Source: Diphasiastrum complanatum
Lineage: Eukaryota; Streptophyta; Lycopodiopsida; Lycopodiales; Lycopodiaceae
Assembly: GCA_029204225.1 (NCBI GenBank)
Contig: CM055094.1
Coordinates: 20,623,407 to 20,687,406, forward strand
Reading direction: 5' to 3'
DNA length: 64,000 bases
Positions 10,501 to 23,471 of this stretch are shown here, one piece after another. The translations under genes were made by a program, and so were the position numbers. The notes beneath the pieces are model-generated. The model saw only the letters and a list, made by a program, of their open reading frames with translations, had not been told where the DNA came from and searched no databases. The first letter of the stretch is position 1. The number at the start of each line of letters is the position of its first letter.

Positions 10501-11605
10501 AATTCTGAAAGTAGATTAATATTGATGTGTGATGTCCCTTTGTGTGAATATTTTCTGGATCCAAACATCTACTGTGTGGCTGTTAGGCTAGAGATAGCAT
10601 GATATATTAATCTCAACATCCATTGGAACGAGCTTTCGATCCAGTTGAACAAAAACTTACAAGACTATTTGCTTCATGATGTAAATGTGAATCCAACTTA
10701 TCAACCATTATAGAAAATTTGAGCACAAAAGGGGCCTTTCAAAAGCATACCTTTTATTTTTTTCTTAAAAGTTTCTTCCACATGGTCCAATCAAAACAAT
10801 CAAATTTGAAATCTACGTAACGTAGCTCCTTCAAATTGATTTTTTTTTTTTTTTAAAAGAACTGTAATTTTGCATCGGGGCAGCCCGTAAATAAGCCATT
10901 TTATTTGTTGTATAGTATGCAACTCAGCAAAAATACAGTGTAACTTTTGAACCGCAACTCAAATAGAGACGATTACGGTGCCATTAGAAAGCCCTCAACG
11001 AGAGCTTTTTCAACGACACCCAACATGACCCAGTTTCGAGCTATGGTGAAGATGTTATGGCCAGTAAGGGAGTAGCATTATGGTGCATTTAAGAGTAAAG
11101 GATCAAGCAAATACTTATAAAACTGGTATATGGCAAGTTAGACACAATGATAAATTCATGAGAATAAGTTAGTGAAGCTCAAAAAGTCATTTGGAGTGAG
11201 TTCTTGCCGAGTCCCAATTTGTTACCTTGTTATTTGTGAACTTGCCCCAAGATAAGGTGAAAAAAAACTTTTAATATTACGAATGAAAACCACGAAGCTA
11301 TCATAGTTTCAATCAACATCGATATAATTAAACAACAAAAATCATCACATACATGGAAACATTACAAAAAATCACAATATCACGCTTTACTGCCATGCTG
11401 CCATGCATGCTTTTTAGGAAATGAAAACAAACTCTGATGGGAGAAGATTTGATGCTGGCACTTCCTTCTTCAGGCATGGAAATGAAATTCAGAAGCATTG
11501 AAAAGCTATAACTTCAAAGGATCGATTCTCCATCTTTTAGTGGCGATCTATCATTCGCTACGACAGTGCTTGATTACTCCTTCGCATCCTTGGACACCAT
11601 CTACA
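10501..11605. repeat. Dispersed repeat H, copy 1
   Basis: Long repeat starting TTAATATTGATGTGTGATGT, passing a T-rich hairpin region, CGGGGCAGCCCGTAAATAAG, AAGCCCTCAACGAGAGCTTT and GCATTATGGTGCATTTAAG, and ending near the block CGCTACGACAGTGCTT. Copies: 15,826-16,925; 39,690-40,768; reversed 28,453-29,540; partial at 19,841, 25,216 and 43,691. Its right end carries antisense pieces of the gene described at 20,040-20,620 (SASIKSSPIR exon). No open frame of its own. Confidence 0.65.
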
Positions 11606-11875
11606 TACTATGATATTTAAAAATAAGTTTGACCAGATAGTCTCAATTTATGGGGAGACTAATGTACTCCCATCATCGATGGTTTGCTCGACGGAAGTTA
11701 TGGAAAAACTACATGATTCTAAGTATGAGCTTTTTTATCTTGTTTTGAAATCTCGTATGCATTGTGATGTGAATGTGTTAACATGCTTTAAGCCCAAAAA
11801 TTAGCATCAAGAACAGCTTTCAATGCAAGATTTAAAACAAGAATTCAATGATGTTTTTCCTAAATAGGTAAGATT
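11606..11875 (+). mobile_element. Ty3/gypsy protease-region fragment, family A copy 2
   Basis: 3' part of fragment A: KNKFDQIVSIYGETNVLPSS and VMEKLHDSKYELFYL. It joins repeat H directly, so its 5' part has been lost. Broken fossil; no other gypsy domain nearby. Repeat B follows. Confidence 0.65.
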
Positions 11876-13887
11876 TTCTGAGGTACATACTTCTAATTAT
11901 ATTGCAGTCCGTTTTAAGCACATAATCAAATTTTTCCAAAATGAAATCTTTGAAATATTTCACAAAAGAGCAAGAACATAAAGATAGATTTTCAATTTCA
12001 AAATTGCAGAAAACATCAAACAACAAGTACCATTCACTTTTGATGTTAGGTAAGTATGACCAAGCAAACACTATCATGGAAGGACTTGTGTATGTAAGGC
12101 CAAAGATCTGCAATAAAATACAAGTGTAAAAGTGTCTCACATGAATGGTCTCAAACATTCTATTACAGTAGCGCAAATGTAAAAATATATTTGCCTTGTC
12201 ATTCTGCGTGTTGAGTTGTAGTCGATCCACCGTATTCCTAGTGAGAGTTCTTCTATGTAGATCCTCAACATCCTGCGAGCCAGTTAATCCCTGTAAAAGT
12301 TTAGTCTTTTAGCCGGTAAGTCTTCTTTTGCACCACTCCCTTGTCCTTTCTTTCCTTTACATCATGTATACTTCTTTCTTTTTCCCATATTTTGTCCAAA
12401 AACCACCGAACTAGAGTTGTTTAGGTTGAAAGAACCAGGTCTTTTATTTGAGTTTTGGAAGAATTTATCTTGGATAGCGAAAAAATTTGGTCTTTTGAGG
12501 AGGCGTTCAATCTCTCTGATGTTTTCAGCATCTTCTAAGTTGGCAAGGAGTTTAGCAGAAGGGTTTGCAGCAAATCAATCATGTGTTGGCGTAAAAAGAG
12601 AAAAGTAGGTGTGACTTGACAACATCTCTGGCGAGCTTGTGTAGCCAAAGAAAAAAAACCATTCATCTGATTTTGGAAGGATGCACCAAGGAAGAATTTA
12701 CTAAGATTGTTCATCATGAAACACGATGATCCGAAAAAAAAGAAACGACATGGAGGCCCTTTTTTTTTGTCGTTTTTTTTTAATTTTATAAAAAAATATC
12801 CATATTTAAAATGCTTCAAATAAAGATATTGTAATGATAAAAAAAATGTTGTATTTTGCAAGAAAATTAATCAACCTACTAAAATTTTGTTAATAGATTT
12901 TTGTTAATAATTGTAAATTAGCTTATATGAAATAATAATACTATTCAAAATGAAATCATTGGACACAACCATTTGAATAACTAAAAAAAATCTTTTTGCT
13001 TGTTAAAACAAAAGTTTTCAATGTTTTTTTAAGAATTTTAAAAGTATTTTAAATTACAATTCTTGTATCAAGAAAAATATTTTTTAAATTATGACAAAAT
13101 TTTAATCAGTATTTAAATCTTTACTTATATTTAAACACTAAATGATTGCAAATGAAATTATTTCTAAAAACTTTTTATAAAAACACAACGAAAAATTAAA
13201 ATATTAAAAACCTGACAGTTCATTGCAATTTTAGTTTTGCTAATATTTAAATCATTAAAAAACTGCTAAATCTATATTTTTAATACAAACAAATTTAAAA
13301 ACATTAAATTAATCAAAAAGATTTCAATACACAATATTTCAAGAAATATAAACGCAATTGTTTTCTAAAATAAAAGAGAATTTATTACTCCCAGAAATCA
13401 TCAAGATCATTTACATTTTTTATTTTTTTTAAGGAGCCATTGTAGTGTCAATTGGCACCTCTTCCACAATTTCCTTGACAACTGTAACCACATTTATCCT
13501 GAACTAGGACATCAGCAAACTCCCCTTTATCACCCACTTTTCCACTAGTAGGAGGTTGGGGTTCCTTTTGATAAAAATACAGCAAAATAAACCCATTTGA
13601 TTCTAGAAATGATGGAGAAAGCACCTATTTAAAATCCAAACAAGATCTAGAAGCTAGATTACTAATCAATGCATTGATTACTAGTTTATCTTGGCTTGAA
13701 CTCCATGAATTATCTCCAAAACTCTTCACACATGTGGATGTACGGCTTGCTGCTGCCTGCGTATTGTACGTACAACTCCAATCTCATTCAATGATCATAA
13801 AAAATCATAAGCCAATAGCATTCATCAGTCAAATCATAGACTCAAACTAGTCAAGCAGGAAAATCTCAATTTTGCTCATAATTAGAG
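11876..13887 (+). repeat. AT-rich dispersed repeat B, copy 2 (long form)
   Basis: Full-looking copy of B. Its predicted intron is 12,316-12,414 (99 nt), and the RLKEPG exon runs 12,415-12,608 to a stop. After a poly-A/T region (12,720-13,400) comes TTGTAGTGTCAATTGGCACC, a block shared with 22,985-23,471. The right end TTTTGCTCATAATT meets minisatellite M here, but at 23,471 the same end runs on into a copia LTR. The last 500 bp may therefore be the downstream part of that LTR. No other ORF stands out. Confidence 0.6.
12415..12608 (+). pseudogene. RLKEPG exon, copy 2
   Basis: Conserved open exon after the 99-nt predicted intron, reading FRLKEPGLLFEFWKN, RRRSISLMFSAS and ARSLAEGFAANQS. It is nearly identical in peptide to the exons at 1,139 and 22,051. 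No ATG at its start, consistent with an internal or last exon. Confidence 0.4.
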
Positions 13888-14508
<621 letters not shown>

Positions 14509-14563
14509 CTGAGTGAGGAGTCACACATGAACTACTTCCCTATGGTATGGCCTAGCATCAACG

Positions 14564-14773
14564 TTGAAAAAAATATCTGATGGAGATAAGAAGGGTCCCA
14601 AGCAAATTTCAAATGAGAATCTTGCAGAGAAAATATTGAAACCACAGTTGGCGAGGGATCCCAAAGAATCAAACTTGAGTGTACAAGCCCAACAAAAGCG
14701 CACACATCAACTCAACACACATGGGAAGATCGTTAAATTTGAATTTGAAAAAAAATCGTTGAAATGTTTGTAG
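14564..14773 (+). CDS. Unrecognised 69-codon ORF (ISDGDKK ORF), copy 2
   Basis: Same length and stop as the ORF at 6,383. Differences are scattered (for example IHQL versus HQLN, EEKS versus EKKS). Function unknown; it may not be translated. Confidence 0.3.
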   Translation: MKKISDGDKKGPKQISNENLAEKILKPQLARDPKESNLSVQAQQKRTHQLNTHGKIVKFEFEKKSLKCL

Positions 14774-15640
14774 ATCGATGTTTAACAAAATCATATATAT
14801 TATAATCTTCATACGTGTGGAATCAAGATCTAAAAGAAAATCAACATTCTACACATAGAAAACCAAGATAGAGAAAATCACATGAGATGGACATAAGAGA
14901 TGAATTCTCCACAAAGAAAGAAAGTTTGATGATTATTTCTCCACTTAGGTACAACTATTTATAGCTTCCAAAATGTCATTTGGCCACTTGCCCCAAACTT
15001 GACCTAATTTGGAAACTTCTAGATACTTTATCAAAAACCTAGAAAATCTTGTCTAGATGCAATGTACCAAAATTAGCCAATCAGAATGGGTCTCCATTGA
15101 TAAATACAATTTATAAGTTTTTGAAAGCAATTCCGAATGCAATCAGGGTCATGTTTTAGCTCAGTGATCTCTCTTTCACATTACAAAAGTTTTTAAAATA
15201 CATCGTTCTAGGATTCGAGAATGGATTTTGGAATGAATTATATTTCATTGAAGTTTGAACGAGCTTGGAAATGTGAAGATTGAATGAAGCTGTAATCTAG
15301 GATTTTCAAAACTCAAAGTTGTTCATGTAAATTAAGTCAGTTTTGTTAATATATTAAAATGTTGTAATCTAGGGTTTCCAAAAACAAATTGAAAAATTGT
15401 TAAAAAAAATGCTTATTCCTTGTTACACGACTAAATAACATATAGTTAAAAAGCATATAATGAATCAATGCTATGTTGCAAACATATGCAAGTTACATTG
15501 CATTTATTCACACTTCACAAATCATTGGAATTTGAATTTGAACGAAAAAATTGTAATGAGTAGATCAATGTTTAAATGAAGCGATAAATATTATAATCTT
15601 CCCATTTAATTCAATTATATTTATATATTATTGGTGCATC
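14657..15640. mobile_element. Element K copy 2, internally deleted and lacking the right arm
   Basis: Left inverted arm at 14,657-14,757, the reversed copia-type LTR (TATA-like CTATTTATAG on the plus strand near 14,955), then a jump that removes the block duplicated at 6,879. The body continues to TATATTATTGGTGCAT at about 15,640, where repeat H begins. The right arm is absent. Confidence 0.5.
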
Positions 15641-16925
15641 TTGTCAAAGAATAGGAGAAAGATAAGCATAAGAAAAGGTCACAATTGTATCACATTTTAG
15701 TTGCCCAAGACAAAGGTAGTGCATGAGAAATTAAGGCAACAGGAAAGGCACATTCACAGGTTTGTTTGAAGGGAGCTTTTCATGTCGCATAAGCACGAAG
15801 AGATGTGACGAAATAAAAGGTGAAAGTAGATTAATATTGATGTGTGATGTCCCTTTGTGTGAATATTTTCTGGATCCAAACATCTAGTGTGTGGATGTTA
15901 GGCTAGAGATAGCATGATATATTAATCTCAACATCCATTGGAGCGAGCTTCCGATCCACTTGAACACAAAACTTACAAGACTATTTGCTTCATGATGTAA
16001 ATGTAAATCCAACTTATCAACCATTACAGAAAATTTGAGCACAAAAGGGGCCTTTCAAAACATACCTTTTATTTTTTTTCTCAAAAGTTTCTTCCACATG
16101 GTCCAATCAAAACACTCAAATTTGAAATCTACGTAACGTAGCTCCTTCAAATTGATTTTCTTTTCTTTTTAAAAGAACTGTAATTTTGCGTCGGGGCAGC
16201 CCGTAAATAAGCCATTTTATTTGTAGTATAGTATGCAACTCAGCAAAAAAACAGTGTAACTTTTGAACGGCAACTCAAATAGAGATGATTACGGTGCCAT
16301 TAGAAAGCCCTCGACGAGAGCTTTTTCAACGACACCCAACATGACCCAGTTCTGAACTACGGTGAAGAGGTTGTGGCCAGTAAGGGAGTAGCATTATGGT
16401 GCATTTAAGAGTAAAGTATCAAGCAAATACTTATAAAACTGGTATATGGCAAGTTAGACACAATGATAAATTCATGAGAATAAGTTAGTGAAGCTCAAAA
16501 AGTCATTTGGAGTAAGTTCTTGCCGACTCCCAATTTGTTACCTTGCTATTTGTGAACTTGCCCCAAGATAAGGTGAAAAAAAAACTTTTAATATTATGAA
16601 TGACAACCATGAAGCTATCATAGTTTCAATCAACATCGATATAATTAAACAACAAAAATCATGACATACATGGGAACATTACAAAAAAGCACAATATCAC
16701 GCTTTCTAGCCATGCTGCCATGCATGCTTTTTAGAAAATGAAAACAAACTCTGATGGGAGAAGATTTGATACTGGCACTTCCTTCTTCAGGCATGGAATT
16801 GAAATTCAGAAGTCTTGAAAAGCTATAACCTCAAAGGATCGATTTTCCATCTTTTAGTGGCGAGCTATCATTCGCTACGACAGTGCTTCATTACTCCTTT
16901 CGCATCCTTGGACACCATCTACATA
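15641..16925. repeat. Dispersed repeat H, copy 2, start of a 4.5-kb direct duplication
   Basis: Begins AAGAATAGGAGAAAGATAAG, a left extension also present at 39,497 and, reversed, ending near 29,715. It then follows H to the CGCTACGACAGTGCTT end. From 15,645 to 20,165 the sequence parallels 39,497-44,010. No ORF. Confidence 0.65.
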
Positions 16926-17345
16926 CATCCACCACGGATCCGGAGTGCCATCATCATCCATTTTCAAAAACCCTAAGCTGCCGAGATCTGCTACATTACA
17001 CAAAATTCGTCACATCTAGCACGAGCCAAATGCTGAGCGGTAGTGCTCCTGAAGCTTGTCAAAACCCCACATTCAACACCGATTTCGGTTGAAAGCTCGC
17101 TACTAGTACGTTACTACGAAGAAACATCAAACGACATTGCTCCAAATTTTTCCACAAATTTCTAGTCTCCGTACACTGCCGAGCAATACTCTACATACAC
17201 TGCTCAAAGAGCCGAGTCCCCATACTCTGCATTCACTATGGACCGAGCTAAGCGTCCATACTCTGCATACAAAGTTCACCGAGACGAGTCCATCAAAAGT
17301 CGACCGATCCGAAGCCCTCCACAGTCGACCGAGCCGAGACTCCAC
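16926..17345 (+). repeat. Head of family C, copy 2: conserved block plus GCCGAG minisatellite
   Basis: Starts with TACATCCACCACGGATCC, and on the minus strand carries the short start MDDDGTPDPWWMYVDG that opens the antisense gene seen at 20,613. The GCCGAG/CATACTCTGCA array fills 17,125-17,345, with fewer units than at 1,930. Not coding for anything convincing. Confidence 0.55.
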
Positions 17346-18118
17346 TTGTCTGTTACTAGAGCCGAACCTTCAACATCGTCCTCAGCCAAGTCCATAACAT
17401 GTCTGCCACAACATCTTCCAGTTTTGATGACCCAACTCTAGACAGAATTGACATCACCATGAAAGCCTCGATATCTATGGGATGAACACTTGGTACTAGG
17501 AGGCACACTAGTTCATGAGCCACATAGAGTTCCAACTTCCTCTTTTGATCAGTGGCTATCACAGCCCATTTTGATTGCATATTGGTTATAACCCCACCGA
17601 CAGATTTTCCAGTTCATGTTACCTCCTAACCAAAATTTTGTTTATACTATCCCTATCTCTGGAGCTGACCTCAATACATTTGGCTTCCCTAGGGGACCAA
17701 ACACAGTTAGTGGGACCCTCAAAAAAATTGATCCCATAGCATACTTCAAATACATAGACCCCTCAGCGGACAAATGGAAAAAAAAGATGGTTACCGTATT
17801 GAGGTCATAAATGATAAGCCCTTAGCTGCTCCATGTGCCTATCTAGCCAAATATACACAGCGCTATAGGTCCAAGATCACGCGTATCCCCATGAAACTAT
17901 TCCACATGATGGCTGATTCTAGACTACACAATCAGAACCTTTATGACTGGGCCCAGTTTGCTTCCAACTGCCTCCATGACTATATCAAGAACAAGCAAAC
18001 CTATTAGGCTATCTTTTGATAGATGTCACTTTGCAGCAGTTGAGCCACCGACCTCGAGTTCGAGACCAGTTGATACTAGCAGATAAAAGCTTGGGAGACT
18101 CCCTCGGAACCATTGATC
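17346..18118 (+). pseudogene. Unknown gene family C, 5' coding part, copy 2 (broken, joined to copia)
   Basis: Blocks MLPPNQNFVYTIPISGADL, YFKYIDPSADKW and KDGYRIEVINDKPLAAPCAY through MKLFHMMADSRLHNQNLYDW match copy 1. The 77-codon frame 17,774-18,007 is one piece. After LADKSLGDSL (about 18,085-18,108) homology stops and the minus-strand copia gag begins. The same junction occurs at about 41,985, so the copia fusion predates the duplication of this region. Confidence 0.45.
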
Positions 18119-19840
18119 CACTATTCTCACCTTGAGTGTGAGGCTTTTGCTGTTGCTGCTGCACTTGATTCTTGCCCTTGGAATAGTCTTTCTTCTTGGT
18201 GTACAGGGCCATGGATTTGTCTTTGATGGACAGGCCGTTGGTCTTTCTTCGCATTTCTTCCTGAAGAAGATGATCGATCAGCTTTTGAAGAGTGAGGCCG
18301 GGTTGTGTGTAGATCATCACCCCTTTAGCAATGATCTTGCCATCCTTTTTGATGTTACATGTATTTGTGGCGAACTCCACAATCAAACCATTGTCAGGCA
18401 AATGCCCTACACTAAGCAAGTTCTTAGTGATACTGAAAATGTAAAGCACTCCATCAATCTTGATTTTCCTTGAAGATCCCAAGCATAAAGGTATGGATCC
18501 TGTTCCTTCTATCTTATAAGCATAATTATTTGCTGTAAAAATTTACGTGATAGATCCTTCATAGGTAGATAAGGTTGAAAAATACTCCCTCTTACTTGTC
18601 ATGTGGGAGGTAGCCCCACTATCTATCCACCAAGGGTCTTCACCTCTTATGCTTGAAGATGGGAAACTTGACATCATGACAAAATCTTCATGAGAGCTCT
18701 CCTCTTCCTCTTGACCAAGGTTTTCTTGACTTAGAGTTTGCTTCTTCTTGAAGCACTCGGAGGCATAGTGCCCCGTCTTGCCACTACTTATCCTTCTTTG
18801 ATCTTCGACTTATCCTTCTTTGGCTTGCTCAAGCTTTGACTTGGTTCTTCTTGAATGCAACACCTTTGGCTTTGTATTTTCTCTTGATCTTGATGAAAAG
18901 AGCCTTGTCATCTCCATCATTGAGAGAGAGCTTCTCCATCCTTGACTTGATGTGAGTTCTCCTACTCTCCTCAACCATGAGGAATCCTTGGAGATCTTCA
19001 AGTGAAGGCAACTTGCCCATGATTGCATAGCCTTGCACCAAGTTAGCAAAATCCATACTTAAACCATTCAAGATTGGTTGAACAAATTCACTTTCCTTAA
19101 TGGAATCTCCTATGTAAGCAAGCTCTTTGTTTAAGTCCTTGACTCTCAACACATATGGATTTGATTCTTCAAGGATATCAACCTTGAAGTATTCTTGGAT
19201 TCATATATCTTCTGAAGAGTTTCCCATGATTCTTGAGCCAAGATGCAAGCACCTACCTCCTTAAGAAGCTCATGAGCTACATTCATTTTATACAATGGAG
19301 AGCAACCTTGGACCTCCTTTTGTATTTTGTAGCTTCTTGATGGTGAATAGGCTCATCCTCTTTGCCACTCACTATATCCATTAGATCTTGTAAAATAAGC
19401 ATTGATTCCATTCTTAGCTTCCAAATTGAATAATTATAAGCATTCAATCTATCATGTAAATCCAAAAGATATGCATTCATTGATCTCGACTGCCTCCTCC
19501 TTGATCTCGACTTCACAAGGATATAGGATTCACCTAACCTGAACCAAAAGGAATCATAGGCACATAAATATGCCTCTTCAAATCATTCCTACAAGATCAG
19601 TTGAATCATCATGCAATAATCAATCCAAATATCTCACAAATCAAGCAAAATTGAACACAATCTTGACTAGAATTGCATTCACTTGATGAGCACTTGTCAA
19701 AAACTTTGGGCTGACCCTAAAATTTAATTTCTAGGATCTCAATAAGTCTAAGAACTAACTATTATAGTACCAAAGATAAGGATCTACCTTCCTTTTGATT
19801 GATTGAAAACTACGTGGCAGACCTACGTGGTAGCCCTATG
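18119..19840 (-). mobile_element. Ty1/copia gag-pol remnant, copy 1 (internally rearranged)
   Basis: Right to left: leader (19,840-19,540), gag N-part with SIWKLRMESMLILQDLMD, gag middle (KELAYIGDSIKESEFVQPIL; IKSRMEKLSLNDGDD), zinc-knuckle zone (about 18,790-18,720), protease with WWIDSGATSHMTS (about 18,640), and KIDGVLYIFSITKNLLSVG. The left end then jumps back to a gag block TLQKLIDHLLQEEMRRKT. Integrase, reverse transcriptase, RNase H and LTRs are missing. Fossil copy, broken in several places, with an internal rearrangement shared with 41,986-43,690. Confidence 0.8.
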
Positions 19841-20047
19841 TCCCTTTGTGTGAATATTTTCTGGATCCAAACATCTAGTGTGTGGCTATTAGGCTAGAGA
19901 TAGCATGATATATTAATCTCAACATCAATTGGAGCGAGCTTCCGATCCACTTGAACACGAAACTTACAAGACTATTTGCTTCATGATGTAAATGTGAATC
20001 CAACTTATCAACAATGTGATTCCCTAGTGCACAATGTATCACTATCA
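19841..20047. repeat. Fragment of repeat H
   Basis: Begins TGTCCCTTTGTGTGAATATT and matches the first 200 bp of H (10,530-10,700), ending in TTCATGATGTAAATGTGAATC. It joins copia leader on the left and the antisense gene fragment on the right. Equivalent joins are at 25,216 and 43,691. Confidence 0.6.
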
Positions 20048-20308
20048 TCACGTGGCAGAAAGTGATTCACTTTTGTGCATATGTTCCATAGAGATGTGAG
20101 ACACTTTACCGCAAATAGGCTTGAAAAAATTGGAAGGTAATTTGGTTGTACAAGAAGCAGGCGTTGAAGATTGTGCTCTCAAACCAATAATATCACAAGC
20201 TACATTCAAATGTGCTAAGATAACACGAAAGTGCAGCACAATTTGCTTATAATAGGCTACTTGCAAATGATCATAATCATGGTGAGCAGCAAACTCGATC
20301 TTTGCCAT
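20048..20308 (-). pseudogene. Unrecognised gene fragment, second part (MAKIEFAAHHDYDHLQ)
   Basis: Open frame of 86 codons, MAKIEFAAHHDYDHLQVAYY, then VILAHLNVACDIIGLRAQS and a serine-rich end, stopping at 20,048. A partial counterpart exists at about 44,760-44,860, and its 3' part recurs at 25,420-25,550. Soluble, histidine-rich start; no domain recognised. It lies about 100 bp downstream of the SASIKSSPIR frame on the same strand and may be the next exon of that gene. Confidence 0.35.
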
Positions 20309-20415
20309 TACAAATTAGCCTACACTTGGTACAAATAGCATCATTTTCACCAAAAAGAAACTTTCAGAGGAAGTTGATTTGTAGAAAAACTAGAATTTCA
20401 ACCTCATAAAACTCT

Positions 20416-20613
20416 TTAAGAATCTAGGTCCTTAATTTTCTCATTTGGTGTAGCTATGTATGTAAGCAAATGTTGCAGAACATTACAAAAAGTCACAATA
20501 TCATGCTTTATTGCCATGCTGCCATGCATGCTTTTTAGGAAATGCAAACAAACTCTGATGGGAGAAGATTTGATGCTGGCACTTCCTTCTTTATGCATGG
20601 AAATGGAATTCAA
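20416..20613 (-). pseudogene. Unrecognised gene fragment, first part (EGSASIKSSPIR)
   Basis: 65-codon frame with EGSASIKSSPIRVCLHFLKS, HGSMAIKHDIVTFCNVLQHL and a stop after EKIKDLDS. The copy at 45,168-44,971 has the same length and only conservative changes (for example SMHGNMAVKRDIV). Upstream on the minus strand (about 20,760-20,700), after TTAGGGTTTTTGAGA, the copies share a start MDDDGALDPWWMYVDG. All H copies contain parts of this gene. It may be a captured host gene; function unknown. Confidence 0.35.
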
Positions 20614-20924
20614 AAGCTTTGAAAAGCTATAGCTTCAGAGGATTGATTTTCCATCTTTTAGTGGCAATCTATCATTTGCTACGACCCTGCTTGATTACTC
20701 CTTCTCATCCTTGGACACCATCTACATACATCCACCATGGATCCAGAGCGCCATCATCATCCATTCTCAAAAACCCTAAGCTGCCGAGATCTGCTACATT
20801 ACACAAAAATCATCACATCTAGCATGAGCCAAATGCTGAGGGGTAGTGCTACTGGAGCTTGTCAGAACCACACATTCAACACCGATTTGGGTTGAAAGCT
20901 CTCTACTAGTACGTTATCGTGAAG
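20614..20924. repeat. Shared block between the antisense gene and family C
   Basis: Contains TTTTAGTGGCAATCTATCAT, TCCACCATGGATCCAGAG, CCTAAGCTGCCGAGATCTGC and ACCGATTTGGGTTGAAAGC. The same text occurs before C at 16,860-17,120, 40,690-40,970 and 45,180-45,480. Plus-strand ORFs here (KSYSFRGLIFHLL) are shadows. Confidence 0.5.
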
Positions 20925-21205
20925 AAACATCATCGTTTCCACATCCTATCAGAGCGACATTGCTTCAAATTTTTCCACAAATTTCTAGTCTCCATACACT
21001 GCCGAGCAATACTCTACATACACTGCTCATAGAGCCGAGCCCCCATACTCTGCAATCACCATGGACCGAGCCGAACGTCCATACTATGCATTCACTGTGG
21101 ACCAAGCTGAGCGTCCATACTCTACATACAAAGTTGACTGAGCCGATTCCATCAAAAGTTGACCGATCCGAAGCCCTCCACAGTCGTTTTAGCCGAGACT
21201 CCACT
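20925..21205 (+). repeat. Head of family C, copy 3 (truncated after the minisatellite)
   Basis: Only the TTTCCACATCCTATCAGAG block and the GCCGAG array are present. At about 21,205 it is replaced by gypsy fragment A (TAGATTTTAAAAACCATACT). No coding part of C remains. Confidence 0.65.
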
Positions 21206-21500
21206 TGTAAATAGATTTTAAAAACCATACTCTGGTATTTAAATATAAGTTTGACCAGATACTCTCTATTTATGGGGAGACTAATGTACTCCCATCATCG
21301 ATGGTTTGCTCGGCGGAAGTTATGGAAAAACTACATGATTCTAAGTATGAGCTTTTTCATCTTGTTTTGAAATCTCATATTCATTGTGATGTGAATGATG
21401 ATGTGAATGTGTTAATATGCTTTAACACCAAAAATTAGCATCAAGAACAGCTTTCAATGCAAGATTTAAAACAAGACTTCAATGACGTTTTTCCTAAATA
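21206..21500 (+). mobile_element. Ty3/gypsy protease-region fragment, family A copy 3
   Basis: Starts inside the IDFKNHT block and runs through IYGETNVLPSS and VMEKLHDSKYELFHLV. Broken fossil; repeat B follows as in the other copies. Confidence 0.65.
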
Positions 21501-23471
21501 GGTAAGATTTTTTGAGGTACATACTTCTAATTATATTGCAGTCCATTTTAAGCACATAATCAAATTTCTCCGAAATGAAATCTTTGAAATGTTTCAGAAA
21601 AGAGCAAGAACATAAAGATAGATTTTCAATTTCAAACTTGTAGAAAACATCAAACAGAAAGTACCATTCACTTTTGATGTTAGGTAAGTATAACCAAGCA
21701 AACACAATATCATGGAAGGACTTGTGTATATAAGGCCAAAGATCTGTAGTAAAATACAAGTGTAAAAGTGTCTCACATGAATGGTCTCAAACATTCTTTT
21801 ACAGTAGTGTAAATGTAAAAATATCTTTGCCTTGTCCTTGTGCGTGTTGAGTTGTAGTCGATCCACCGTATTCCTAGTGAGAGTTCTTCTATGCAGATCC
21901 TCAACATCCTGCGAGCCAGTTAATCCCTGTAAAAGTTTAGTCTTTTAGCCGGTAAGTCTTCTTTTGCACCACTCCCTTGTCCTTTCTTTCTTTTACATCA
22001 TGTATACTTCTTTCTTTTTCCCATATTTTGTCCAGAAACCACCAAACTAGGGTTGTTTAGGTTGAAAGAACCAGGCCTTTCATTTGAGTTTTGGAAGAAT
22101 TTATTTTGGATAGCAAAAAAATTTGGTCTTTTGAGGAGGCGTTCAATCTCTCTGATGTTTTCAGCATCTCCTAAGTTGGCTAGGAGTTTAGCAGAAGGGT
22201 TTGTAGCAAATCAATCATGTGCTGGCGTAAAAAGAGAAAAGTAGGTGTGACTTGACAACATCTCTGGCGAGCTTGTGTAGCCAAAGAAAAAAGCCATTCA
22301 TCTGTTTTTGGAAGAATGCACCAGGGAAGAATTTACTAAGATTGTTCATCATGAAACACGATGACCCAAAAAAAACAGGGAGACCCATTTTTTTTTTGTC
22401 GTTTTTTTTTTTTTAATTTCATAAAAAAAATATCCATATTCAAAATGCTTCAAATAAAGATATTGTAATGATAAAAAAAATGTTGTATTTTGCAAGAAAA
22501 TTAATCAACCTACTAAAATTTTGTTAATAGATTTTTGTTAATAATTGTGAATTAGCTTATATGAAATAATAATACTATTCAAAATAAAATCATTGGACAC
22601 AACCATTAGAATAACTAAAATTTTTTTTTAAAAGTGTTTTAAATTACAATTCTTGTATCAAGAAAAATATTTTTTAAATTATGACAAAATTTTATTCAGT
22701 ATTTAAATCTTTACTTATATTTAAACATTAAATGATTGCAAATGAAATTATTTCTAAAAACTTCTTATAAAAACACAACGAAAAATTAAAATATTAAAAA
22801 CCTGACAGTTCATTGCAATTTTAGTTTTGCTAATATTTAAATCATTAAAAAACTGCTAAATCTATATTTTTAATACAAACAAATTTAAAAACATTAAATT
22901 AATCAAAAAGATTTCAATACACAATATTTCAAGAAATATAAACGCAATTGTTTTCTAAAATAAAAGAGAATTTATTACTCCAGAAATCATCAAGATCATT
23001 TACATTTTTTGTTTTTTTTAAGGAGCCATTGCAGTGTCAATTGGCACCTCTTCCACAATTTCCTTGACAACTGTAACCACATTTATCCTGAACTAGGACA
23101 TCAGCAAACTCCTCTTTATCACCCACTTTTCCACTAGTAGGAGGTTGGGGTTCCTTTTGATAAAAATACAGCAAAATAAACCCATTTGATTCTAGAAATG
23201 ATGGAGAAAGCACCTACTTAAAATCCAAACAAGATCTAGAAGCTAGATTACTAATCAATGCATTGATTCCTAGTTTATCTTGGCTTGAACTCCATGAATT
23301 ATCTCCAAAACTGTTCACACATGTGGATATACGGCTTGCTTTTGCCTGCGTACTGTACCTGCAACTCCAATCTCATTCAATGATCATAAAAAATCATAAG
23401 CCAATAGCATTCATGAGTCAAATCATAGACTCAAACTAGTCAAGAAGAAAAATCTCAATTTTGCTCATAAT
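21501..23471 (+). repeat. AT-rich dispersed repeat B, copy 3
   Basis: Long-form B, with the 99-nt predicted intron at 21,952-22,050 and the RLKEPG exon at 22,051-22,244. The A/T homopolymer zone covers 22,370-22,640, and the conserved right part (AAGGAGCCATTGCAGTGTC onward) covers 23,020-23,471. Unlike copy 2, the right end continues without a break into a minus-strand copia LTR. Confidence 0.6.
22051..22244 (+). pseudogene. RLKEPG exon, copy 3
   Basis: Third copy of the short conserved exon, FRLKEPGLSFEFWKNLFWIA through NQSCAGVKREK. Same stop and same preceding 99-nt intron as at 1,139 and 12,415. Confidence 0.4.
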
